Shown piece after piece: positions 1 through 5,992 of a DNA stretch of 14,078 nt. Source of the stretch: JAOUEA01 sp039933515 (GTDB taxonomy: Bacteria > Actinomycetota > UBA4738 > HRBIN12); assembly GCA_039933515.1 (NCBI GenBank), contig JBDTNY010000019.1:1-14078 (forward strand), read 5' to 3'. Below the pieces are notes generated by a model, which made no database searches, was not told where the DNA came from, and saw only the letters and a list, made by a program, of their open reading frames with translations. The translations under genes and the position numbers were made by a program. Every line of letters starts with the position of its first letter. The stretch's first letter is position 1.

Positions 1-622
1 GCAGCTTCTCGAGGATGTTGCGGATGTGGTTCTTCACCGTGTTCTCGCTGATGAAAAGCTCCTTGGCGATGTCCCGGTTGTTCAGGCCTTGCGCGACGAG
101 CCGCAGCACCTCCATCTCACGGTCGGTGAGCCGGGGCGCCGGCATCTGCGGGCGCTCCTCGGCCGACTTCGACATCGCCGCGAACTCGGTGAGCAGCTTC
201 GACGCCATCGAGGGCGAGATGCGCGACTGGCCGGCCCAGACGCTCCGGATCGCGTCGGCCACCTCCTCGATCGGGATCTCTTTGAGCAGGTAGCCGCTCG
301 CGCCCGCCTTGATCGCGTCGTAGAGGTCGGCTTCCTCGTCGCTGATCGTGAGCATGAGGATCTTGCAGTGCGGGAGCAGGTCGCGGATCTCCCTCGCCGC
401 CTCGATCCCGGATCGCTTCGGCATCCGCACGTCCATCAACACGACGTCGGGGACGAGCTCCTCGGCCTTCTCGACGGCCTCCTGGCCGTCGGACGCCTCC
501 CCGACGAGCTCGATGTCCGGCTCTTGCTGCAGCACCATCTCGAGACCCCGCCGGAACAGCGCGTGGTCGTCGACGACCATCACGCGCAGCCGTTCAACGC
601 TCTCCGTGTCTTCGGTGCTCAC
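1..622 (-). CDS. NarL/LuxR-family response regulator (3' end outside window)
   Basis: DNA-binding response regulator of a two-component system, acting in the cytoplasm after phosphorylation by an unseen sensor kinase. The receiver domain spans residues 10-125: acidic pair D18/D19, phospho-acceptor D64 in LMDVRMP, T92 and K114 are all present. A linker follows, then a LuxR-type helix-turn-helix from residue 164 (LTDREMEVLRLVAQGL, then DIAKELFISENTVKNH). The gene runs off the left edge after 207 codons, so only the last helix and tail, perhaps 10-20 residues, are missing. The GTG start at 622 is supported by GAGAAGGGG six bases upstream (629-637). It lies 42 bp downstream of the hibernation factor gene, with no promoter visible between them, so the two are probably co-transcribed. 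No sensor kinase is adjacent; target genes are unknown. Confidence 0.93.
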   Translation of the reverse strand, partial: MSTEDTESVERLRVMVVDDHALFRRGLEMVLQQEPDIELVGEASDGQEAVEKAEELVPDVVLMDVRMPKRSGIEAAREIRDLLPHCKILMLTISDEEADLYDAIKAGASGYLLKEIPIEEVADAIRSVWAGQSRISPSMASKLLTEFAAMSKSAEERPQMPAPRLTDREMEVLRLVAQGLNNRDIAKELFISENTVKNHIRNILEKL

Positions 623-664
623 TAGGTACCCCTTCTCGAGTCCCGAACCGCGCCGATCCGAGAT

Positions 665-1027
665 CTACCCCTCGGGGGTATCGGCAGCTTCCGGGCTCGG
701 GTGAGCGGATTCTAGCCCCCTGTGCAGGCGGCTGCGGCGCTTGCCGTGGTGATCGCGCACCTGCCGTTCGAGCTTGTCGGCGACCTCGTCGAGCGCCGAT
801 GGCACGTCGCCGGCCTCGGCATGGGCTCGGAATGTCTTGCGCGGGATGCGCAGGGCGGCCTCGACCCGCTTCATCCCGTCGGGCTTGGGGTGGTGCTCGG
901 AGATGAACTCGACGTCGATCCGCGTGGTCCGGGGCTCGAGCCGCTCGAGCCGTGCGAGCTTGTGCTGCGCCGCCTGGCGCATCTCGTCGGTGATCGCCAG
1001 GCCTCGGCCGGTGTACGTGAGATCCAT
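665..1027 (-). CDS. hpf: Ribosome hibernation promoting factor, short form (HPF/RaiA family)
   Basis: Ribosome-associated inhibitor of the S30AE family, which binds the 30S decoding region in stationary phase and blocks translation. The 120-aa product has the family N-terminus (MDLTYTGRGLAITDEMRQ), the central acidic strand region (RIDVEFISE) and the basic pattern RIPRKTFRAHAEAGD leading into the helix SALDEVADKLERQVRDHHGKRR. It stops about 20 residues after that helix, so the C-terminal dimerisation domain of long HPFs (about 200-230 aa, usual in Actinomycetota) is absent. The frame is open to 1459, but the family match begins only at the ATG at 1027, which has GAGGGG upstream. The response regulator follows 42 bp downstream. 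A -35/-10 pair about 160-185 bp upstream would give a leader of roughly 150 nt. Confidence 0.9.
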   Translation of the reverse strand: MDLTYTGRGLAITDEMRQAAQHKLARLERLEPRTTRIDVEFISEHHPKPDGMKRVEAALRIPRKTFRAHAEAGDVPSALDEVADKLERQVRDHHGKRRSRLHRGLESAHPSPEAADTPEG

Positions 1028-1183
1028 CGTGGCGCTCGTCCCCTCATCGTGCTCGTCCGGTTGGGCGGGCCCCCGGCCGGCTGACCTGGTCTTTGCCCCC
1101 ACACCCGCCTGCAGGAGCGCTCGCCCGCCGGGCACGCGGCCCGCGACTCCCGCCCTCTCCCGGTTGCCCGGGGCAGGACTTAC

Positions 1184-1212
1184 ATCTAAACCGCGCCATG
1201 CTCGGCGACCAA
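1184..1212 (-). promoter_or_regulatory. Candidate promoter of hpf
   Basis: On the minus strand TTGGTC (1212-1207) and TTAGAT (1189-1184) are separated by exactly 17 bp, a sigma70/SigA-like arrangement. Transcription would begin near 1177 and leave a leader of about 150 nt before the hpf ATG. The match to consensus is moderate. Confidence 0.45.
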
Positions 1213-1220
1213 CGGTCGCC
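1204..1220. promoter_or_regulatory. Inverted repeat overlapping the hpf -35 box
   Basis: GGCGACC and GGTCGCC are perfect 7-bp inverted arms around a 3-nt centre (AAC on the plus strand). The -35 hexamer TTGGTC lies inside it, so it could be an operator. It could instead be a hairpin at the end of the comF transcript, though no U-tract follows on the minus strand. Confidence 0.4.
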
Positions 1221-1254
1221 TTACGTGGGTCGTTTCGCCCGCGACTGGCATCGA

Positions 1255-1989
1255 CTACCGGGGATGATCCCCGGGCAACCACAGACCCGATCGGGAGCCC
1301 GGTCGAGTATAGGCACGGGTGATGGCCCCGGGCGCGGCGCGCCCCGCGACGAGCAGGAACACCGACCGGGCGCCCGCTTCCCGGAGCGCGACCGCACCGG
1401 CGGCCGCGGTGGCGCCGGTGGTGAGCACGTCGTCGACCAGCAGCACGCGGGGCGGGCACGGCCGCCCGGTGGGAGCGAAGGCCCCCCGCATCGCGGTGCG
1501 GCGCTCGGCGGCGGAGCGCCGCGCCTGCGGTCCGGTGGCGAGCGCGCGCCGGATCGGCCGCACCGTGGGCAGGTCCAGCTCCCGGGCGACCGCGACGGCG
1601 AGCACCTTCGCCTGGTCATACCCCCGTTCGGCGAGCCGCCGCCGCCCGAGCGGCACCCACGTCACGGCATCGACCGCAGGAGGCTCCGTGGCGGCCATCG
1701 CACGCCCGAGCGCCTCCCCCACGCCACGCCACCCGCTGAACTTCAATCGGTGGATCGCGCGACGTGCGGGCCCGTCGTAGAGGAACGCCGCCCGGGCGCC
1801 GTCGAGCTCAGCGGGCGGACACCCCGCGCACGCGTCGCGCGGCCGCGCCGACGGGAGTCCGCACCGAGCACACCACGGCGGGCCGAGCGCCGCGAGTGAC
1901 GAGGCGCAGTCGGGGCAGAACGGCCAGCCTCCTTGCGCGCAGCCTGCGCACCGCCTCGGGAACACCACGTCGAGGAACCCCGCGAGCAT
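1255..1989 (-). CDS. comF: ComF family phosphoribosyltransferase-like protein
   Basis: A 244-aa cytoplasmic protein of the ComF/GntX family, associated with DNA uptake in naturally competent bacteria but of unclear role in most Actinomycetota. The N-terminus is a double zinc finger with CxxC pairs at C14/C17, C25/C28, C40/C43 and C54/C57. The phosphoribosyltransferase fold follows, with the family signature VPLGRRRLAERGYDQAK (about 112-128) and the PRPP-binding loop LLVDDVLTTGAT (183-194). The ATG at 1989 is 6 nt downstream of TAGGGT, suggesting a leaderless transcript. It lies 35 bp after the 207-aa gene and upstream of hpf; comF-hpf adjacency is usual in Actinomycetota. The last 15-20 residues look divergent, and the coding end overlaps a palindrome. 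Confidence 0.93.
   Translation of the reverse strand: MLAGFLDVVFPRRCAGCAQGGWPFCPDCASSLAALGPPWCARCGLPSARPRDACAGCPPAELDGARAAFLYDGPARRAIHRLKFSGWRGVGEALGRAMAATEPPAVDAVTWVPLGRRRLAERGYDQAKVLAVAVARELDLPTVRPIRRALATGPQARRSAAERRTAMRGAFAPTGRPCPPRVLLVDDVLTTGATAAAGAVALREAGARSVFLLVAGRAAPGAITRAYTRPGSRSGLWLPGDHPR
1258..1274. repeat. Perfect palindrome at the 3' end of comF
   Basis: CCGGGGAT and ATCCCCGG are 8-bp arms around a single G, placed directly before the comF stop codon (TAG at 1257-1255). As RNA it would form a 7-bp stem with a 3-nt loop. It may act as a weak U-less terminator or mRNA 3' end; no U-tract follows. Confidence 0.4.
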
Positions 1990-1995
1990 CGCCCG

Positions 1996-2001
1996 ACCCT
2001 A
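1996..2001 (-). promoter_or_regulatory. Candidate -10 box of comF (leaderless)
   Basis: TAGGGT on the minus strand ends 6 nt before the comF ATG (1989). That spacing would put the transcription start at or next to the A of the ATG. No convincing -35 hexamer is seen 16-18 bp upstream, so this rests on the -10 and its position only. Confidence 0.35.
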
Positions 2002-2024
2002 CGGCCGGGCACCGACATCGCCGG

Positions 2025-2648
2025 CTAGGGCAGCTTCACGACCAGGGAGCCGCCGCCACGCGCCTCGACCGCGAGCGTCGACTGGGTCCGCAGCAGCGGA
2101 TACGCCGTCGTGACGCCGTGAGCCGCCTCGTGGTCGAAGTCCTGCGCGATCACCGCCACCGGCGCGCCGTCAGCGGTGAGGACGAAGGCCACCGCCTCGT
2201 CGGCCGAGTACTTGATCCGGATCGAGTCGCCGCCGCACTCGAGCGCCTCGATCCGAGCCTTGCCTCTCCCCGCGGGGATCGCCTTGTCGACCGCCACAGA
2301 GCCACGCCGGGTTGTCGCACGGGGCCACGGGACCGAGAAGGGAGCCCCCGGGTGCACGACCTCGGCCACCCCGTCGATCTCCACATCGCACTCGAGCCCG
2401 TACCACCCGGGCCCAAGATCGGTGAGCGGGAACTCGAACGGGACGAACAGGTCGAGGTGGGGAGCGACGTCCAGGGTGACCGGCCCGATGTCGAGCGGGC
2501 GCGCGACCCCGGAGGCGAGCTCGGCCACGCGCGCGGCCCGGATCTTCACCTGTCGGGGGTCGCGGCCCTCGCCCCGGAGCACGAACGCTCCTTTGACCGT
2601 CGCCGGGAATCGTTCGAAGTGCGCGCGGATCGAGATGTCGTGCTCCAT
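2025..2648 (-). CDS. Hypothetical beta-rich protein encoded downstream of sahH
   Basis: I do not recognise a named family for this 207-aa protein. It has no signal peptide, membrane segment or obvious catalytic motif. Composition and spacing suggest alternating beta strands in two halves: about residues 3-110 (ending VVHPGAPFSVPWPRA) and 113-207 (GSVAVDKAIPAG to SLVVKLP). That could be a two-lobed Ig-like or arrestin/Spo0M-like sandwich, but this is a guess from strand pattern alone. The ATG at 2648 has AGGGA 8-9 nt upstream, and the sahH stop is 11 bp before it, so it is almost certainly co-transcribed with sahH. Codon use matches its neighbours. In mycobacteria the interval between sahH and comF holds tmk, mtrA, mtrB and lpqB instead. 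Confidence 0.8.
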   Translation of the reverse strand: MEHDISIRAHFERFPATVKGAFVLRGEGRDPRQVKIRAARVAELASGVARPLDIGPVTLDVAPHLDLFVPFEFPLTDLGPGWYGLECDVEIDGVAEVVHPGAPFSVPWPRATTRRGSVAVDKAIPAGRGKARIEALECGGDSIRIKYSADEAVAFVLTADGAPVAVIAQDFDHEAAHGVTTAYPLLRTQSTLAVEARGGGSLVVKLP

Positions 2649-2659
2649 CGTGACGATCC

Positions 2660-3916
2660 CTACGTCCCCTGCTCCCACGAGTGCAGGTAGTGCTCCTGCG
2701 CTTCGGTGAGCTGGTCGATCTCCACGCCCATCGCATGGAGCTTGAGCCGCGCGACTTCCTTGTCGATCTCGACCGGCACCGGATACACCCGGGGCTCGAG
2801 CGCACCCCGGTTCTCGACCACCCACTCGGCCGCCAGCGCTTGGTTCGCGAACGACATGTCCATGACCGCCGCCGGATGCCCCTCGGCCGCCGACAGGTTC
2901 ACCAGACGCCCCTCCCCCAAGAGGTAGAGATGCCGGCCGTCGGCGAGGGTGTACTGGTCGACGAACTCTCGGACGCGGCGCACCCCGCCGGTGCCGAGCT
3001 CAGTGAGCGCCGGCTTGTCGATCTCGACGTCGAAGTGGCCAGAATTCGCCAGCATCGCGCCGTCCTTCATGAGCTCCATATGCTCGCGGCCGATCACCGT
3101 GGTGTCGCCCGTGACGGTGATGAAGATGTCGCCGACGTGGGCCGCTTCGCGCAGCGGCATCACGCGGTACCCCTCCATCACGGCCTCGATCGCGGCCGTG
3201 GGGTCGACCTCTGTCACGATCACGTGCGCGCCCATCCCGCGTGCTCGCGACGAGACGCCGCGCCCGCACATCCCGTATCCGCAGACGACGATCGTGCGTC
3301 CCGCCAGGAGCCTGTTCGTCGAGCGCATGATCGCGTCGATCGTGGACTGGCCCGTCCCGAAGCGGTTGTCGAACAGGTGCTTGGTGTCGGCGTCGTTCAC
3401 GCTCACGATCGGGTACTTCAGGGCCTCGTCCGTGGCCATCGCGCGCAGGCGGATCACGCCGGTGGTGGTCTCCTCGGTCCCGCCGATGATCTCGGATATC
3501 TGATCGACCCGCTCCTTGTGGATCACGCTGACCATGTCGGCGCCGTCATCCATCGTGATGTTCGGGCGCGCGTCGAGGACCGCGTTGATGTGCTTGAAGA
3601 AGGTGTCGGTGTCCTCGCCTTTGATCGCGAACGTCTCGATCCCCGCTTCGACCAGGGCCGCCGCGACATCGTCCTGCGTCGAGAGCGGGTTCGAGGCGCA
3701 GAGCGCCACCTCGGCACCTCCGCCCGCCAGGGTGAGCATCAGGTTCGCGGTCTCCGTGGTGACGTGCAGGCACGCCGCGATGCGTACACCCTCCAGCGGA
3801 CGCTCCTTCTCGAAGCGCTCACGGATCAGGGCGAGCACCGGCATCTCGGCGGCCGCCCAGGCGATCCGGTCCCTCCCCTGTGGCGCGAGGCTCATGTCTC
3901 GGACATCGTTCGTCAT
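2660..3916 (-). CDS. ahcY: S-adenosyl-L-homocysteine hydrolase (adenosylhomocysteinase), short form
   Basis: NAD-dependent cytoplasmic enzyme that splits S-adenosylhomocysteine into adenosine and homocysteine, relieving inhibition of methyltransferases. Substrate-site residues include the H51-V-T-T-E-T motif, D124 in MDDGADM, E149/E150 in GGTEETTTG, and K179/D183 in DTKHLFDN. The NAD site is GYGMCGRG (213-220), followed by NSGHFDVEID (291-300) and EGHPAAVMDMSFANQ (345-359). At 418 aa it is the short archaeal/Thermotoga-like form: it ends YLHSWEQGT and lacks the C-terminal KxxxYRY-type tail and the internal insertion of the long enzymes. The ATG at 3916 has AGGAGG 8 nt upstream. It follows the phosphorylase gene by 15 bp. 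A relative that uses S-inosylhomocysteine is an alternative. Confidence 0.97.
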   Translation of the reverse strand: MTNDVRDMSLAPQGRDRIAWAAAEMPVLALIRERFEKERPLEGVRIAACLHVTTETANLMLTLAGGGAEVALCASNPLSTQDDVAAALVEAGIETFAIKGEDTDTFFKHINAVLDARPNITMDDGADMVSVIHKERVDQISEIIGGTEETTTGVIRLRAMATDEALKYPIVSVNDADTKHLFDNRFGTGQSTIDAIMRSTNRLLAGRTIVVCGYGMCGRGVSSRARGMGAHVIVTEVDPTAAIEAVMEGYRVMPLREAAHVGDIFITVTGDTTVIGREHMELMKDGAMLANSGHFDVEIDKPALTELGTGGVRRVREFVDQYTLADGRHLYLLGEGRLVNLSAAEGHPAAVMDMSFANQALAAEWVVENRGALEPRVYPVPVEIDKEVARLKLHAMGVEIDQLTEAQEHYLHSWEQGT

Positions 3917-3931
3917 GTACGTCTCCTCCTC
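3917..3931 (-). promoter_or_regulatory. Strong ribosome binding site of ahcY
   Basis: GAGGAGGAGACGTAC directly precedes the ATG. It contains a full AGGAGG (3930-3925) 8 nt from the start, the strongest Shine-Dalgarno sequence noticed in the window. It fixes the start at 3916 and suggests high translation within the operon. Confidence 0.75.
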
Positions 3932-4762
3932 TCAGATCCGTGGGAACAGGTCCACCAAGAGCTTGCCCACGGCGATCGCGGTCTCGTTCGACATCCGCAC
4001 GACCTCCTCGTGTGCCACGTGTTCACCGAGGGCGTTGGTCAACGAGCACAGCCCGAGCACGCGCATCCCCAGCGCGACCGCGGGAAGCGCCTCGGGCACC
4101 ATCGACATCCCGACGACGCTCGCCCCCGCCTGACCCAGGAACTCGACCTCCGTCGGGGTCTCGTAGGCCGGACCGCTCATCGCCGCATACACCCCAGGCA
4201 ACACGCCGATCCCGAGCGCGAGGGCTCGCTCCAGCGCGAGGTCGGCCAGGGCCGAGTCGTAGACGCGCTGCGTATTGATGAACGCGGGGGTGCCGTCGGG
4301 GAACCGCCAACCTCGGAGCGGGGCGGCACCCATCAGGTTCAGATGATCGCGCACCACGACGACGGTTCCCGCCGCCTGACCGGGGACCAGGCCGCCCACC
4401 GCCGCGGTGAGCACCATCGTGTCGGCGCCCAGCGCGCACGCGACGCGGGGCAGGAGCGCCGGCACGTCCATTCCGTGGCCTTCGTAGAAGTGCACCCGCC
4501 CGAAGAAGGCCGCGACCGGCACCCCCCCCAGCCGGCCGAGCACGAGTCGCCCGGCGTGCCCCGGCACCCCCGGCGGGGGGAACCCGGGGAGGTCGGTGAA
4601 CGCGAAGCTCGCGTCCTCTTCGAGGGCGTCCCCCAGGGCGGGGCCGAGGCCCGAGCCCAGCACGATCCCGGCGCGCGGCACGAGTGCGGAGCGCTCGCGG
4701 ATCACCGCGACGACCTCTCCCGGCAGGTCGTCGCCGGGTCCCGGCCGTGCCGCGAGCGTCAC
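3932..4762 (-). CDS. Purine nucleoside phosphorylase (trimeric PNP/MTAP family)
   Basis: Cytoplasmic enzyme that phosphorolyses purine nucleosides to base plus ribose 1-phosphate. The 276-aa product shows the phosphate loop GSGLG (36-40), HAGRL (69-73), GRVHFYEG (88-95), RDHLNLMG (138-145), GVYAAMSGPAYETPTE (190-205), VGMSMVPE (217-224) and SLTN (240-243). Asn243, rather than the Asp found in methylthioadenosine phosphorylases, argues for 6-oxopurine nucleosides (inosine, guanosine). The usual TNAxGG motif reads TAAVGG (119-124), so its Asn is Ala. No ATG fits the family N-terminus. The GTG at 4762 lies 1 bp after the isomerase stop, implying translational coupling. ahcY follows 15 bp downstream, so the pair probably handles the purine product of the methyl cycle. 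Confidence 0.9.
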   Translation of the reverse strand: MTLAARPGPGDDLPGEVVAVIRERSALVPRAGIVLGSGLGPALGDALEEDASFAFTDLPGFPPPGVPGHAGRLVLGRLGGVPVAAFFGRVHFYEGHGMDVPALLPRVACALGADTMVLTAAVGGLVPGQAAGTVVVVRDHLNLMGAAPLRGWRFPDGTPAFINTQRVYDSALADLALERALALGIGVLPGVYAAMSGPAYETPTEVEFLGQAGASVVGMSMVPEALPAVALGMRVLGLCSLTNALGEHVAHEEVVRMSNETAIAVGKLLVDLFPRI

Positions 4763-4763
4763 C

Positions 4764-5819
4764 TCACGCCCCCGCGAGGGCGGCCTTGAGCCGATCGATC
4801 GCCGCGACGGGCGTCGGATCGATCCCGCGGCGGATCCCCACATAGACGCTCGCGAAGTCGCCGGCCAGGATCAGCGCCATCAAGCGGGTCAGCGTGGATC
4901 GCCCCGTCCCGTGGACCTCCTCGATCGCGACGCCCGCATCGCGCGCGATCTCATAGGAGAGCGAGAATCGTGCAGCGAGCTCGGGATGCTCACCGTCGTG
5001 ACGCAGCGAGATCAGACTGCACCGATCACCGTACGGCCGGGTCCAACCCACTACCTCGTTGTGGTCGAGCTCCGACATCGACGCGGCGAAGGCGGGCACC
5101 TTGCCGTTCTCGTTCATCTGGCACTTCCAACGCATCGCGGCGACAGCGCCGATGCCCTCGGCGCCCCAGATCACGGGGATCCGGTCCTCGATCAAGCCGG
5201 CCAGCTGCTTGGCCGGATTCCCCTCGCGAGGCGAGTCGGGACCAAGCAGGGCGACCAGGCGAGTGAGCTCGGTGACGGTCTCCTCGACATCCTCGGCCAG
5301 CGCAGGGAGGAGCCCCGCCGCCTCGAGCGCTCCGAGCGACGCGAAGCCCAGGTGACCGAGCGCCGCCCGTGGCTGGAACCCCCCGGGTACCGGAACGACG
5401 GTGATGCCCGAAGCGGCGGCTTCCTCGCCCAGCTTGCCGCCCGAGGTGATCGCGATGATCCTGCAGCCCCGTGCCACGGCTTCGCGGAACGCGGCGAGCG
5501 TCTCAGATGTGTTGCCCGAATAGGACGACGCCACGACGAGCGTGTGGGGCCCGCAATACGCGGGCAGCACGGGGGTCCGATTCACGTCGACCGGGACGCC
5601 GAGGCGTTCACGGAATACCGAGCGGACGATGTCACCCGCCACGGCGGAGCCCCCCATCCCGAGGAACATGACCGCCGTCGCCCCGTCGGCCGAGGGCGTC
5701 GGGCGTGCACGCGAGTCGTCGTACGCCTCGCGGCAGTGCGTGGGCAGATCCGCGACGGCGCGGAGCATGTCCGACGGATCGGTGCCGTGGAGCGCTCCGA
5801 CGTCGTCGAGATCGATCAC
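4764..5819 (-). CDS. SIS-domain bifunctional phosphoglucose/phosphomannose isomerase
   Basis: Cytoplasmic isomerase interconverting glucose 6-phosphate or mannose 6-phosphate with fructose 6-phosphate. The 351-aa length fits the family. The first SIS domain has GMGGSAVAGD (54-63) and the phosphate loop SSYSGNTSET (98-107). The C-terminal half carries the likely catalytic Glu237 in MNENGKVPAF and His253 in LDHNEVVGW, and ends with the family segment HGTGRSTLTRLMALILAGDFASVYV. The GTG at 5819 overlaps the Trm112-like stop by 4 nt (GTGA), which fixes the start. It feeds mannose 6-phosphate to the neighbouring phosphomannomutase. No type I manA is present here, so this protein may be the main isomerase at the locus. 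Whether both activities are real needs assay. Confidence 0.9.
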   Translation of the reverse strand: MIDLDDVGALHGTDPSDMLRAVADLPTHCREAYDDSRARPTPSADGATAVMFLGMGGSAVAGDIVRSVFRERLGVPVDVNRTPVLPAYCGPHTLVVASSYSGNTSETLAAFREAVARGCRIIAITSGGKLGEEAAASGITVVPVPGGFQPRAALGHLGFASLGALEAAGLLPALAEDVEETVTELTRLVALLGPDSPREGNPAKQLAGLIEDRIPVIWGAEGIGAVAAMRWKCQMNENGKVPAFAASMSELDHNEVVGWTRPYGDRCSLISLRHDGEHPELAARFSLSYEIARDAGVAIEEVHGTGRSTLTRLMALILAGDFASVYVGIRRGIDPTPVAAIDRLKAALAGA

Positions 5820-5992
5820 TGAGCGGCCGGCTTTTCGGCCTCGTCGATCAGCATCACCGGGATGTCGTCGCGCACCGGATATCGATAGCCGCACGTGCGG
5901 CAGACGATGACCTGCTCGGACTCCAGGTAGTCGATCTCGCCGCGGTCGTTCGGGCATACCAAGATCTCGAGCAGGTCGGCGTCCACGCTCAC
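5816..5992 (-). CDS. Trm112-like zinc-ribbon protein
   Basis: A 58-aa Trm112/YcaR-family protein. In eukaryotes and archaea Trm112 activates methyltransferases; the bacterial role is not settled. The sequence has the family opening LLEILVCPNDRGEI, then C31-R-T-C34 in VCRTCGYRYPV and the conserved end RDDIPVMLIDEA. Cys residues at 13, 31 and 34 are visible; the fourth position of the CxxC pair is Asp16, so the zinc site may be partly degenerate, as is frequent in bacterial members. The GTG at 5992 overlaps the phosphomannomutase stop by 4 nt (GTGA), and its own stop overlaps the isomerase start the same way. A place between manB and the SIS isomerase is normal for Actinomycetota. Confidence 0.88.
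   Translation of the reverse strand: MSVDADLLEILVCPNDRGEIDYLESEQVIVCRTCGYRYPVRDDIPVMLIDEAEKPAAQ

Larger units (their letters stand above)
1028..1254 (-). other. comF-hpf intergenic region and hpf leader
   Basis: This 227-bp region without a credible gene holds a promoter candidate (1184-1212), a 7-bp inverted repeat over its -35 box (1204-1220), and then about 150 nt of GC-rich untranslated leader ahead of hpf. The leader contains GGCCGGGGGCCCGCCC-like complementary tracts around 1060-1080 that could fold, but I recognise no known riboswitch. Confidence 0.45.

Noticed and set aside
26..625. 199-aa plus-strand open frame antisense to the response regulator
   Set aside because: Mirror of the receiver and HTH domains, with composition typical of antisense frames.
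1028..1459. N-terminal extension of the hpf frame up to 1459
   Set aside because: The extra 144 residues are Arg/Gly-rich, overlap comF, and lack similarity to the S30AE family, whose match begins at the ATG at 1027.
3932..4762. Calling the phosphorylase an MTA phosphorylase
   Set aside because: The SLTN motif has Asn at the base-recognition position, where MTA phosphorylases have Asp.
2681..4789. 702-aa plus-strand open frame antisense to ahcY and PNP genes
   Set aside because: Its translation is His/Arg/Asp-rich low-complexity text typical of the opposite strand of GC-rich genes, and the minus-strand genes are unambiguous.
5820..5957. Longer start of the SIS isomerase gene (ATG at 5957)
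   Set aside because: The extension reads the Trm112-like gene out of frame; the GTGA overlap at 5819 gives the normal family N-terminus.
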